A stretch of 46,118 nucleotides of DNA from Bacteroidales bacterium (lineage in GTDB: Bacteria; Bacteroidota; Bacteroidia; Bacteroidales; Tenuifilaceae), in assembly GCA_016931855.1 (NCBI GenBank), contig JAFGDZ010000045.1, positions 1 through 46,118 of the forward strand, given 5' to 3'. Position numbers and translations under genes: made by a program. Position 1 is the first letter of the stretch. Every line of letters starts with the position of its first letter. This document shows, piece after piece, positions 7,424-16,170 of this stretch. The notes beneath the pieces are model-generated. The model had not been told where the DNA came from and did not search any database. It saw only the letters and a program-made list of their open reading frames with translations.

Positions 7424-9872
7424 ACTCGTGTTTTATTGCATTAACAGGATTGGCCTGCGTAGCCCTCCAGGCTAATCCGCCAACGGTTGCAATGGCTATA
7501 ACTAGTGCAATTACACTTGCAACAACAAACGGCAGCAGGGTTTGGAGGTAGAATGGGCTAAGGCCAAAGTCTATTCGGTAGGAAAAATCTTGAAGCCATT
7601 TTGCCATACCCCAGTAGGCCAAGGGCCAGGCAAATAGGTTTGCCAGTAGCACTAGCCCAATAAACTCTTTCGATATTAGGTAAACGATGCTGCCGCTGGC
7701 ACCGCCCAGCACTTTTCTTATGCCAATCTCCTTGTTCTTTTGCTCGGTAACAAACGAGCTTAATCCCAGTAGGCCAAGGCACGATATGAAAATGGTGAGC
7801 AGAGAGAAAAGTCTAAATAGTATTCCCATTTTTTGCTCTGCGCTATATAGCTCGGCAAGTCTTTGGTCTAGGTAGTTGTAATTAAATAATCGGGTTGCGT
7901 TAAACTTGTGCCACGACTGCTCTACAAGTTCTACAGCATCTTTTCGTGCATTATCTTTTACTCTGATGTTGAGGATTTGTGGCGGGAAATCCATGAGAAT
8001 AAAGAGGAAGGGCTCAACGGGGTTATGAATTGATGTGTAGTGAAAATCCTTAACAATACCAACAACGTTTCCATCTCTATCAACGTTTCCATCTAGGTTT
8101 AGGCCAAACTGAACGCGTTTGCCCAGCGGGTTATCGGCCCAGCCCCATACTCTTGCCGCGGTTTCATTAATTAGGAATGCCGTTTTAGCGTCAGAGGCAT
8201 TAGCTTTATCAAAGTTACGCCCTTGAGTAAGCTCTAGTCCAAGCGTGTTAAGGTAATCGTGGTCGCAGAATAGTAGGTTAATGGCAATGTCCTTCATCTC
8301 CCCATCTTGCTCTATTCTGCAAACAATTTTGGCGTTATCCAATCCCATTGTGCTGGTTGAGCCTGCAACCGCTTCAATGGCGGGGTTACTAAGTAGTTCA
8401 AGCTTAAAGGCGTCGATATGGTTGCTAACGGCCGAGTCTAAGCCTGGAACAATAACCAAGTTATTGGCTTGGTAACCTAGGTCTTTGGTTTTGATGTAGT
8501 GCTGTTGCCAGGACACAACTATGGTTGCAATAATCATGGTAATTGATATTGCGAACTGGAATACAACTAGCGCTTTTCTTAGGCCTACATGTCCCTTGCT
8601 TGATCCAGAGTTCCCCTTTAGCACAAGTAGTGGCTTGAATGACGATAGGTAAAACGCAGGGTAGCTGCCCGATACTAACCCAACAAGTGCTGTTATTGCT
8701 ATTATTATGCCTAGGATTTGGGGCTCAAGTAGGTTTGAAAAGTTTAGCTGTTTGTCGGCTAGTGAGTTAAAGCCAGGAAGGATAAGCCATGTGGCAAATA
8801 GGGCTACGGCCGTTGCAAGTACGCTAAGTAGGATCGATTCGCTTAAGAACTGGCCAATTAGCTTGCCTCTTTGTGAGCCAACAACCTTGCGTATCCCTAC
8901 CTCTCTTGCTCTTTTGGCTGCTCGGGCCGTTGCCATGTTCATGTAGTTTATACACGCAATGCTTAGTATGAATAGGGCTATTACGCTAAAGATGTAAATG
9001 TTAGCCTTGCTGCCAACAGGAAAATCACCCTGAAGGTTTTTGATTGTACTAAAATGGCAATCGGCTAGTGGCTGTATTATGAGTTTAAATGATGCATTTA
9101 TTTGTTCACCAATGGACGACATGTGTCGGTCATAAAAATCGGAGAAGCCCATTTGAATACCCGACAAATTACTCCCTTCCTTAAGCTTTATGTACGATAT
9201 AACGTTAACGTTCCAGAATGTGGGCGGGCTATAATCGCGGAAGCGTTCCCGGCCAATCCTTTCTGCAACCGTTGCAACGGAAACTAGTGCTTTGTACTTA
9301 AAGTGGGTGTTGTTGGGCAAATCCTCAATAACGCCAGTAACGGTGAACGGCTCGTTCATCATTCCCTTCATGCTTTGTCCAATGGCATTCTGATTACCAA
9401 AGAGCTTTTTGGCTACCGATTCGGTAAGCACTACGGAGTAGGGTTTTACCAGCGCGTTTTCCGGATTTCCGGCTAAAAATTTATGGCTAAATACCCTAAA
9501 AGCAGATGAGTCGGCATAGTAAAAATCCTCTTCGTAGAACTCTTTGCCCTCAAGGTTGAGGTAGAAGTTGTCAACGGCCACAAAACGGGCGTAGTCCTCA
9601 ATCTCAGGGTGCTCCTGCTGTAGGACAGGAGCAAGCGATGCTGAGGTTACCGCAAAAAGGTCGTCGTTGTTACCAATAGTAAAGTGCGATAGCAAACGGT
9701 AAACCCTGTCGTGATTCTTGTAGTGCTTGTCGAACGACAGCTCGTCGGTTACAAATAAAAGAACTAGAATAGTTGATATAACTCCAATTGCTAGTCCAGT
9801 AATGTTGATAAGCGTGTAACCTTTTCCTCTGAGTAAATTTCTATAAGCTGTTACTAAATAGCTCTTTATCAT
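7422..9872 (-). CDS. ABC transporter permease, MacB/FtsX superfamily
   Basis: 816 aa with two copies of the unit 'extracytoplasmic MacB-like domain plus FtsX transmembrane domain'. The first TM helix is at about residues 19-40. The first FtsX unit has 'RAREVGIRKVVGSQRG' and the second 'QKNKEIGIRKVLGGASG', the conserved cytoplasmic coupling segments facing the ATPase. This tandem layout is the common Bacteroidota form of MacB-like permeases, which power export or extracytoplasmic work rather than import. It starts 5 bases after the ATPase gene. The substrate is unknown; a macrolide, peptide or lipoprotein role cannot be chosen from sequence. No membrane-fusion (MacA-type) gene is adjacent. Confidence 0.92.
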   Translation of the reverse strand: MIKSYLVTAYRNLLRGKGYTLINITGLAIGVISTILVLLFVTDELSFDKHYKNHDRVYRLLSHFTIGNNDDLFAVTSASLAPVLQQEHPEIEDYARFVAVDNFYLNLEGKEFYEEDFYYADSSAFRVFSHKFLAGNPENALVKPYSVVLTESVAKKLFGNQNAIGQSMKGMMNEPFTVTGVIEDLPNNTHFKYKALVSVATVAERIGRERFRDYSPPTFWNVNVISYIKLKEGSNLSGIQMGFSDFYDRHMSSIGEQINASFKLIIQPLADCHFSTIKNLQGDFPVGSKANIYIFSVIALFILSIACINYMNMATARAAKRAREVGIRKVVGSQRGKLIGQFLSESILLSVLATAVALFATWLILPGFNSLADKQLNFSNLLEPQILGIIIAITALVGLVSGSYPAFYLSSFKPLLVLKGNSGSSKGHVGLRKALVVFQFAISITMIIATIVVSWQQHYIKTKDLGYQANNLVIVPGLDSAVSNHIDAFKLELLSNPAIEAVAGSTSTMGLDNAKIVCRIEQDGEMKDIAINLLFCDHDYLNTLGLELTQGRNFDKANASDAKTAFLINETAARVWGWADNPLGKRVQFGLNLDGNVDRDGNVVGIVKDFHYTSIHNPVEPFLFILMDFPPQILNIRVKDNARKDAVELVEQSWHKFNATRLFNYNYLDQRLAELYSAEQKMGILFRLFSLLTIFISCLGLLGLSSFVTEQKNKEIGIRKVLGGASGSIVYLISKEFIGLVLLANLFAWPLAYWGMAKWLQDFSYRIDFGLSPFYLQTLLPFVVASVIALVIAIATVGGLAWRATQANPVNAIKHE

Positions 9873-9877
9873 TTTTG

Positions 9878-10555
9878 TTACTTTTTAATGTTCTCGGTAA
9901 CAACCTGTCCGTCGAATAGGTGAACTATTCTGTGCGCCTTTTCGGCATCGGACGGGGAGTGGGTAACCATAACGATAGTTGTGCCCTGTTGATTTTGCTC
10001 GGTGAGTAGCGACATAACCTCTTCGCCATTGGTGGAGTCTAGGTTTCCTGTGGGCTCATCGGCTAGTATTAGCTTGGGCTTGCTAACAACTGCACGGGCA
10101 ATGGCTACTCGTTGCTGCTGCCCTCCCGATAGCTGCTGAGGGAAGTGGTTCCGGCGGTGGGCGATGTTCATGCGTTCCAGCACATCCATAACCATTTTTT
10201 TTCTATCGGTGGCCGATTTGCCAAGGTAAAGGAGTGGTAGCTCAACGTTCTCGTAAACCGTTAGCTCATCAATTAGGTTAAAGCTCTGGAAAACGAAGCC
10301 AATATTGCCTTTGCGTAGGTTGGTTCTTTGCTTCTCCTTTAGCTTAGATATTTCAGTCCCCATAAAGTGGAACTCTCCCCCGGTGGGGTTATCCAAAAGG
10401 CCTAAAATATTAAGTAGTGTTGATTTTCCGCATCCCGAGGGGCCCATAATGGCTACAAACTCGCCTTCGGCCACAGTAATTGATACATTGTTTAGGGCAG
10501 TGGTTTCCACCTCTTGGGTGCGGAACACTTTAACTAAATCTGCTGTTCTTAGCAT
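9878..10555 (-). CDS. ABC transporter ATP-binding protein, MacB/LolD type
   Basis: 225 aa from the chosen start. A longer frame runs up to 10720, but its extra 55 residues are translated from the pepE terminator hairpin and are not protein-like, so the ATG at 10555 ([10 protein letters not shown]) is preferred. Walker A 'GPSGCGKST' is at residues 38-46, Q-loop 'FVFQSFNL', signature 'LSGGQQQR', Walker B '[12 protein letters not shown]' and H-loop 'VTH' follow in order. 'DEPTGNLDS' and the length are typical of the MacB/LolD/FtsE group. It is the first gene of a two-gene exporter operon. Confidence 0.95.
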   Translation of the reverse strand: MLRTADLVKVFRTQEVETTALNNVSITVAEGEFVAIMGPSGCGKSTLLNILGLLDNPTGGEFHFMGTEISKLKEKQRTNLRKGNIGFVFQSFNLIDELTVYENVELPLLYLGKSATDRKKMVMDVLERMNIAHRRNHFPQQLSGGQQQRVAIARAVVSKPKLILADEPTGNLDSTNGEEVMSLLTEQNQQGTTIVMVTHSPSDAEKAHRIVHLFDGQVVTENIKK

Positions 10556-10647
10556 ATCATTCCATTTTTGATAGGTTAGACGATTGGCTGTACTAAAAAG
10601 TAACAGCAAAATAGAAATTTTGGGAAGGCTGGGGTAAGATATAAAAA

Positions 10648-10672
10648 AACCCCATTGTGTGTCAATGGGGTT
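10648..10672 (-). terminator. Intrinsic terminator of pepE
   Basis: Perfect 10-bp stem (10648-10657 / 10663-10672) with a 5-nt loop and a T-run on the minus strand, 20 bases after the pepE stop. It separates pepE from the ABC exporter operon. Confidence 0.9.
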
Positions 10673-10691
10673 GGATAGATTGTTTTGAGGT

Positions 10692-11396
10692 TTACTCGAA
10701 TAGGAAATCAAAGTCGTCACCAGGGTTGTACTCCTTTGGTTCGGTTCCCTTTTTGAAAATTCTGGCTGGTTTAGACCCGAGTAGGCTTATGGTACCTTTT
10801 TCCAGTTTTAAAATGCTTCCTTCGCGTAGGCCAACCACGTAGCAGTATGGATCCATTTCAAGAAACTCTTTTATTCTTTGCTCGCGAGTTTCTCCAGCGT
10901 GCCCATCGGGATGCGCATCAAGGTAGTGTGGGTTTATTTGGAACCTAACTAGATTGAATGCGCTAAAGTTGTCGGGTTCGGTAATGGGCATATCGTTGGT
11001 TGTGCAAATGGTAGGGCAGGCCACATTGGATCCTGCGCTCCAGCCAACGTAAGGCGCGCCATCGAGCACTTTGAATCGCAGTGCCTCTATAAGGTCAAAC
11101 TGCTGAATCATTTTAAGTAGGCGGAAGGTGTTGCCGCCGCCAACCACAAATGCCTCAGCTTCTTGCACCGCCTTTTTTGGGTTTTTGTGGTGATGAATGG
11201 ACTCAACTTTAATTCCGAACTCGTCGAAACGATTTTGTACCTTCTTTTCGTACTCATCAAAAGAGTAGGTTACTGCAGCGTAAGGTATAAAAAGTACCTT
11301 TTTTACACCGTTAAGGAAGGTTTTAATCTCCTCCTTGGGATGGTTTAGGTAGGTGTCGCCGGCATTGGTTGAATTGCTAATAAGAAGTAGCCTCAT
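10692..11396 (-). CDS. pepE: Dipeptidase E (peptidase family S51)
   Basis: The ORF is open to 11432, but the ATG at 11396 (MRLLLISNS) is chosen because it starts where known PepE proteins start. With this start the catalytic residues fall at Ser120 ('GWSAGS'), His157 ('NPHYLD') and Glu192 ('LREGS'), the same numbers as the Salmonella PepE triad. PepE is a cytoplasmic aspartyl dipeptidase that cleaves Asp-X dipeptides. 'VVGGGNTFRL' at 84-93 is also family-typical. Length about 234 aa. It sits alone between the ABC exporter and a TPR protein gene. Confidence 0.94.
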   Translation of the reverse strand: MRLLLISNSTNAGDTYLNHPKEEIKTFLNGVKKVLFIPYAAVTYSFDEYEKKVQNRFDEFGIKVESIHHHKNPKKAVQEAEAFVVGGGNTFRLLKMIQQFDLIEALRFKVLDGAPYVGWSAGSNVACPTICTTNDMPITEPDNFSAFNLVRFQINPHYLDAHPDGHAGETREQRIKEFLEMDPYCYVVGLREGSILKLEKGTISLLGSKPARIFKKGTEPKEYNPGDDFDFLFE

Positions 11397-11470
11397 TACT
11401 TGTGTTTTTATGGGTTGTTGTAACATTCGCAATTTACGGATAGTTTTCTTATTTCAAGGATGCCCTAACT

Positions 11471-13426
11471 TTAATCAAGGGGAATTCCAACAAGGATAAG
11501 TGGTTGTTCTCGCTTTAATCCATCTCTCCAGAACAGTAGGTTACTCTGCATTGTTTCCTTAATGTCGCTGTTGCTAAAGTGGGTAATTTTTGCCAGTGTG
11601 CTTTTTACATACTCCTGCTGCTCGTTGTTCTGTTGTGGTTGGTTTAGGAAAAGTAGCAGGTAGTTGCTATCCTTTAAGCTAATGGCGTGGTGACCCTTAT
11701 TTCCGCAGGGTATTAACTCTGGTGCTTGTCCTTTTGTAAAATGAAACCCTGAGAGTAACTGGCTTACTATTAACTCTTTTGTTGCTTGGTTTAGAATCAT
11801 ATACGAGACAGCTCTTTCCTTTCCAAAAATGGGATTAATGATGCTTTCTGTGTACTTGAGTACCTGCTCGGCTATGTAGCTAGTTGTTATTACCTCTGAG
11901 CCCATGCTAATGTATTCCTTTAGCTTGCTATTAAGTAAGCTGTCCGATACCCCGCTTTCCCTGTCATTACAAGCTATTGATACAATTACTTTTATGTTAA
12001 GCTGATTTGTTGCTTGCATTAAGAGCAATGGTTTGTTGGCGCATGTTGATATTAGCCACCCTGAGGGGAATAAGCGTTCGATGCTTGCCTGTTGGCTGTA
12101 GCCAAGGCTCCCCTGTACTAGTTGGGTTAACGCATCGTTCTCTCTTTTTACTGTGCTATTGGCTTTTTTAAGTTTCCTTATTTCTAGTAAAAGGAGCGTT
12201 AGAATTACAAGTGTGCTAAATAGGGCTGCAATAAAAATGCTTTTACGTTGCTGTTCTTTAAGCGATTCCTCTTTTAGAATTTGTATCTCTTTTTCGCGCT
12301 GGGCATTTTGGTACTGAGCCTCCACTTCGCGGAGCTTTAGGCTGGTTGCTTCCGATATTAGCGAATCCTTAACCTCGATGTACTTGCTAAGGTTTGTATA
12401 GGCTTTTGCGTAGTTGTTGGTGCTAGCATATATGCTTGCTAGCGTTTCATAAATCTCTTTCTCGGTTTCCTTAATTCCAAGGCGTGTGGCAATGGCTAAA
12501 GCCTCCTCAAGGGTGTTTGCCCCTTCCTTTTGGTTTCCCATAAGATGGTAAACGTGCCCTATGTTTTTAAGTGAGTAGCAAATGCGCGATTGGCTATTTA
12601 GTGCTCTAAAAATGTCCAATGCTTTTAGGTGAAACGATAGTGACTCGCTAAGCATCCCTTTACGTTGCATTAGGGTGCCAATATTATCCCTAATAACGCC
12701 TACGCCAATTTGAACGCCTAGTGAGTCGTATATGCGCAGCGCAACTAAATAGTACTCCATGGCTTTGTCGGAGTTGTTTAGCTCTATGTAAGCACTTGCA
12801 ATATTGTTTGATGCACCTGCCACAGCACGGCTATTCCCTAGGCTATGGTTTACATCGTAATAGCGTTTAAAGTATTCAACTGCTTTTGGGTAGTTGTTGG
12901 TGTAGTAGTAAATTTGCCCAATGTTGTTGGATGCCATGGCAATGCCTTCTAGGTTGTTTCCTTTTTGGTAGCAATCCATCGATTTTCCAAAGTGCTCTAT
13001 TGCAGCATCGTACTTTCCCCAGTTCTTATATATAAGGCCTATGTCGTTGTATAAATCGCCCTCTATTTTTGTGTTGTTTAGGCCTGAGATAACTTTAAGT
13101 GCGGCTGCCATATTCTCAAGGGCAAGATCCAGCTCCCCTTTGCTGTAAAGCTTATATCCTACTTGGTGGTAACCATTGGCTAGTATGCTTTGGCACTTCT
13201 CGGTTCGGGCAATCTTTTGGGCTTCATTTAAGTACCGTTGTGTGCTTTGGTACGAGCTGTCGATAAGGGCAATGGCAAGTTCGCAAAAAGCTTTTACCCT
13301 AACGGAATCTATGCGTTGAGAGGTTGCTATCTGCATAAGGCTATCTGTAGCTTGCTTTACACCCTGTGCAAAGCTGCTAGCGGTAAGCATTAGGCAAATG
13401 CTAATAAAAAGGGCTCTTTTTATCAT
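11471..13426 (-). CDS. TPR-repeat membrane protein with degenerate SpoIIE/PP2C-like C-terminal domain
   Basis: 651 aa. Signal peptide (1-20, ending Ala-Gln), then TPR repeats over about 80-355, including repeated 'NNIGxIY' and 'ALxIxxxLG' helices; a coiled-coil segment (360-395); one TM helix (396-414); a second short coiled coil; and a cytoplasmic domain (about 470-651). This order matches Bacteroidota TPR-SpoIIE signalling phosphatases. However, where those have a metal-binding Asp and Thr-Gly-His-Gly, this protein reads 'SIACNDRESG' (483-492), and the later Gly-Asp and Asp-Asp motifs are also missing. It is therefore probably a non-catalytic pseudophosphatase or binding domain. The family assignment of the end is by pattern only. 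It has its own TAnnTTTG promoter. Confidence 0.75.
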   Translation of the reverse strand: MIKRALFISICLMLTASSFAQGVKQATDSLMQIATSQRIDSVRVKAFCELAIALIDSSYQSTQRYLNEAQKIARTEKCQSILANGYHQVGYKLYSKGELDLALENMAAALKVISGLNNTKIEGDLYNDIGLIYKNWGKYDAAIEHFGKSMDCYQKGNNLEGIAMASNNIGQIYYYTNNYPKAVEYFKRYYDVNHSLGNSRAVAGASNNIASAYIELNNSDKAMEYYLVALRIYDSLGVQIGVGVIRDNIGTLMQRKGMLSESLSFHLKALDIFRALNSQSRICYSLKNIGHVYHLMGNQKEGANTLEEALAIATRLGIKETEKEIYETLASIYASTNNYAKAYTNLSKYIEVKDSLISEATSLKLREVEAQYQNAQREKEIQILKEESLKEQQRKSIFIAALFSTLVILTLLLLEIRKLKKANSTVKRENDALTQLVQGSLGYSQQASIERLFPSGWLISTCANKPLLLMQATNQLNIKVIVSIACNDRESGVSDSLLNSKLKEYISMGSEVITTSYIAEQVLKYTESIINPIFGKERAVSYMILNQATKELIVSQLLSGFHFTKGQAPELIPCGNKGHHAISLKDSNYLLLFLNQPQQNNEQQEYVKSTLAKITHFSNSDIKETMQSNLLFWRDGLKREQPLILVGIPLD

Positions 13427-13445
13427 CCTGTGGAGATTAGACTCT

Positions 13446-13453
13446 CAAATGTA
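13446..13453 (-). promoter_or_regulatory. -7 promoter element for the TPR protein gene
   Basis: Minus-strand TACATTTG, exact TAnnTTTG, 20 bases upstream of the start; it directly abuts the T-run of the upstream terminator. A TTG 18 bases further upstream could be the -33 element. Confidence 0.65.
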
Positions 13454-13465
13454 CGAAAAAACAAA

Positions 13466-13490
13466 AACGGGCAACAATTTGCTGCCCGTT
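13466..13490 (-). terminator. Intrinsic terminator of the sigma/anti-sigma/outer-membrane operon
   Basis: Twelve-base arms with one G-T pair on the minus strand, followed by a T-rich run, 26 bases past the stop codon of the outer-membrane protein gene. Confidence 0.85.
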
Positions 13491-13516
13491 AATGCTGTAC
13501 TGCATAAGTAACTATT

Positions 13517-14437
13517 TTAAAAATCGATAAGCGTTAAGCCAATTGTGAAAGGGTAAAGCTCTGGGCCTTTGTCCTTCTCAAAAAGAGAGGTGGGGTAGTA
13601 GTTCGCAAAAAGCTTTAGTCCTCTGTAGCCAATACGTGCTGTTAGCCCGTACCTAAAGGTTGATAGATTAAAATCGTCGCGATTTTTTCTTTTCTCCTTA
13701 CCACCATCTTTGTAAACAACTTTTGTGTGGGAGCCCAACCTTACTCCGCCAATAACACCCGTTGAGAAGTGTATCCTATGATGCCCTGCTGGGACTTGAA
13801 ACTCTAATAAAAGGGGAATGGTAAAGTATGTTGTTGCTAGTTTAGACTTTGTTACGTTAAAGTCAACGTAGCTGCTATCAACCACAGTTATGCCGTTTTG
13901 GTTTTTAAGCGAGGTTTCAGACGAGAAGTGGTAGTTGTTAAACTCAATACCCATACCGGTTACTATGCCTGCCTTATCGGTGCCAAAACCAAGGTTGTAC
14001 TGTAAAAAGTTGATGTTAAAGTTCCATGAGCGAGCCTGTTTCAAATCCATATAGGCTAAGTCGTCCTTCATTATCATGGATTGGTTCTTGTTCATATAGC
14101 CATTTATTCCAAACTCAACGCCAGCCCAATGGCCTTTGAACTTACGCTTCTCCTTGTAAGTGATATCCCAATCCCTGTAATCCTCTTTGTCGGGAATTTC
14201 AACCGAGGTGGTGCTACCCTTGTCAATTATTATTATGGAACGTTTGCCCAATCTTATTCTGGTTGTGTCAATGTTGCTCTTGGTTGTGTCCACCGCGCTA
14301 ATTGGTTCTGCGCTCTTTGTTTGGGCAAGAGTGGTGTCTGGTGTTTCAAGCGTTTTTAGGCTCTCCTCAAGGCTTTGTGCGTAGCCCATTGCTCCCGATG
14401 CAAATAGAAGTACTATTGCTAATGTTAGGTTTCTCAT
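13517..14437 (-). CDS. Outer-membrane beta-barrel protein, porin-like, of the ECF sigma module
   Basis: 306 aa with a signal peptide (1-20, 'ASGAMGYAQS' cleavage region). A linker rich in Thr, Ser and Asp follows, then from about residue 100 alternating amphipathic strands with aromatic ends ('GHWAGVEFGINGY', 'YFTIPLLLEFQVP', 'FRYGLTARIGYRGLKLFANYYP') ending in 'FTIGLTLIDF', a typical beta-barrel last strand with C-terminal Phe. This is the pattern of Bacteroidota outer-membrane beta-barrel proteins. It is the third gene after an ECF sigma factor and its anti-sigma, 62 bases downstream of the latter, so it is probably a target or sensor output of that system. Function unknown. Confidence 0.82.
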   Translation of the reverse strand: MRNLTLAIVLLFASGAMGYAQSLEESLKTLETPDTTLAQTKSAEPISAVDTTKSNIDTTRIRLGKRSIIIIDKGSTTSVEIPDKEDYRDWDITYKEKRKFKGHWAGVEFGINGYMNKNQSMIMKDDLAYMDLKQARSWNFNINFLQYNLGFGTDKAGIVTGMGIEFNNYHFSSETSLKNQNGITVVDSSYVDFNVTKSKLATTYFTIPLLLEFQVPAGHHRIHFSTGVIGGVRLGSHTKVVYKDGGKEKRKNRDDFNLSTFRYGLTARIGYRGLKLFANYYPTSLFEKDKGPELYPFTIGLTLIDF

Positions 14438-14499
14438 AATTTCGAATCTGTTGAAATTTCCTGTAGGACGATTAGCTCACTAATTTGTTACAGGCGGTG

Positions 14500-15552
14500 C
14501 TATTTTTTCTTTCTAGTGGTTGAAAATGCGAACACTTTGGACTCAATGCTTACTTTTTCAATAATCCCCTCGTTGTCTCTCTTAATATCAATGGATATTA
14601 GCTTGTTAACTTCGCTTTTTACTTTGTTTGCCCTGTCTTTTACTCGTCTAAATAGGCTGATTGACTCCTCTTGGTGCATTGCAATAAGCTCCGTATTAGG
14701 TGCTGTGCTGGTTGTGCTACTGCTATTAGGGAGGAGGTTTTTTAGGTTGATTGTAGGTTCGGATTCAATCAGCGGAGCTTTGGTAATTGTAAACTCACTA
14801 ATTGCCGCTATTGTTGATATCGTAATCTGGTTAGCCCTTAAGCTCTCCTGTATTGCCATCGTTTCAGGTTCCTGCTCCTTGGCCTTAGGTAAATTAGACC
14901 TAGCGCTACTTGTTGTTTTAGGTTGATGTTTTTGCGGAGCCTCCGCACCCATAGTTGGTATTTCCTTGCCAGGTTTTATAACAGGTTCCTTAGCCTGCTT
15001 GCTGGCAGTGATGGCCTGAATCTCGGTTTGCGTTGTGCTCACAAAATAGCTGTTGCCAAACCACAGAATGGCTCCAATTGCCGAGGCGGCAACAAGGGTT
15101 ACCCCAAATTGGGTTATGCTGGGAGTAAGGATGTATAGAGCGCCTCTCTTTAAGCGTTGACTACTGGGGTAACGCGTGTTGCTATTGGCAATTAGCTTGG
15201 CTGCGCTATGCTGCTCAAGCCTTTTGCTTAGCGCTTTGCTCTTGGATACCGATTTAATAAACGCAGCCCTCTCGCTTGCCGGCAGGTCTCCTTCAAGAAA
15301 GGCGATGCACAGGTAATCGTCATGGTTATCTATGCCGAGCGTATCGTGTTCCGATTTTTTTAGCAGCTGCTTGTTAAAGCCTGGCGTTGCTGCTGGCGGA
15401 ACAAGAATGGTTTGCGAAATGGCCTCAAGTTCCTCTTTCAAATCGGGGTTAAGGTCAAGGAATAGCAGTAGCTCCTGACTATCGTTGGGCGAAAGGTTGC
15501 CCTCTATATAGTCAATAAAAAACAGCTCGTAATTTCCTCTATTAATGCGCAT
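14500..15552 (-). CDS. Transmembrane anti-sigma factor-like protein with duplicated N-terminal unit
   Basis: 350 aa. One TM helix at about 147-167 separates a cytoplasmic N-terminus from a periplasmic region rich in Thr, Ser and Lys. The cytoplasmic part holds two similar units: residues 8-42 ('YIEGNLSPNDSQELLLFLDL') and 79-112 ('FLEGDLPASERAAFIKSV'), each of the anti-sigma type 'aromatic-x-x-G-x-L ... E ... F'. No His-Cys-Cys zinc motif is present. It directly follows the ECF sigma gene (36-base gap), which supports the anti-sigma role. The C-terminal region has a basic segment at the end. The periplasmic part is not recognisable. Confidence 0.8.
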   Translation of the reverse strand: MRINRGNYELFFIDYIEGNLSPNDSQELLLFLDLNPDLKEELEAISQTILVPPAATPGFNKQLLKKSEHDTLGIDNHDDYLCIAFLEGDLPASERAAFIKSVSKSKALSKRLEQHSAAKLIANSNTRYPSSQRLKRGALYILTPSITQFGVTLVAASAIGAILWFGNSYFVSTTQTEIQAITASKQAKEPVIKPGKEIPTMGAEAPQKHQPKTTSSARSNLPKAKEQEPETMAIQESLRANQITISTIAAISEFTITKAPLIESEPTINLKNLLPNSSSTTSTAPNTELIAMHQEESISLFRRVKDRANKVKSEVNKLISIDIKRDNEGIIEKVSIESKVFAFSTTRKKK

Positions 15553-15588
15553 GATTTACTTTTTGATGCATTGTATAGTCCTTCGCCA

Positions 15589-16074
15589 TTATATTACCGT
15601 TTCCATTTTTCCAATGTAACTTTTTAGGAAAAGCCTAGCGCGGTATATGTAAACCTTAACCTGCGATTCGTTTAATCCGGTTATTTCCGATATCTCTTGG
15701 TAGGAGTAGCCCTCGTAGTCGCGTAGCAGCACAACGGATTTTTGGTCTTCGGGCAGCCTGTTTACTGCTTTGTGAAGTATTTCCTGTAAATCGCTATAGT
15801 TGTGTTCTACAGTGTATTCGGTATTGCGAATGCTATCAAAATAGTCCTGCTTTTTATCCCTTCTTATGGTGTCGATAGCATTGTGGTAAACCGTGGTGAA
15901 GAGGTACGATTTAACTTTCTCAAACGAAACGTCGGCATGCTTAATCCACAGCTTCTCAAAAGCATCCTGCACAGCATCCTTTGCTTTGGCCTCATCGTTT
16001 AGGGTTTTGAGGGCAAAGCGGTAAAGGTTGTCTGCAAAGGTATCTACGCTTTGGTTGTACTCTTTAACCGTCAT
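15589..16074 (-). CDS. ECF-type RNA polymerase sigma factor
   Basis: 161 aa, normal for group-4 sigma factors with regions 2 and 4 only. Region 2 (about 8-75) has 'DNLYRFALKTLNDEAKAKDAVQDAFEKLW' -type sequence, the -10 recognition and core-binding part; region 4 (about 100-155) has 'LPEDQKSVVLLRDYEGYSYQEI' and the HTH 'ITGLNESQVKVYIYRAR'. It heads the operon with an anti-sigma and an outer-membrane protein. A typical ECF promoter lies just upstream, suggesting it drives its own transcription. Confidence 0.95.
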   Translation of the reverse strand: MTVKEYNQSVDTFADNLYRFALKTLNDEAKAKDAVQDAFEKLWIKHADVSFEKVKSYLFTTVYHNAIDTIRRDKKQDYFDSIRNTEYTVEHNYSDLQEILHKAVNRLPEDQKSVVLLRDYEGYSYQEISEITGLNESQVKVYIYRARLFLKSYIGKMETVI

Positions 16075-16094
16075 TTTTTTCGGGTTTCGGCTGT

Positions 16095-16123
16095 GGGACG
16101 GTTCAAGGTTACGAAAAGTTACA
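16095..16123 (-). promoter_or_regulatory. Candidate ECF-type autoregulated promoter
   Basis: On the minus strand TGTAAC (16118-16123) and CGTCCC (16095-16100) are separated by 17 bases. A -35 element with AAC and a -10 element with CGTC are common for ECF sigma factors. It lies 21 bases upstream of the ECF sigma gene start; no TAnnTTTG element is there. Confidence 0.5.
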
Positions 16124-16170
16124 GTAAATTTTCGTTTTTTTGCTGTTAATTAACTTTAACCCGAATAAGA

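Noticed and set aside
10556-10720. N-terminal extension of the ABC ATPase to 10720
   Set aside because: It would translate the pepE terminator hairpin, and ATPases of this type start at the internal Met.
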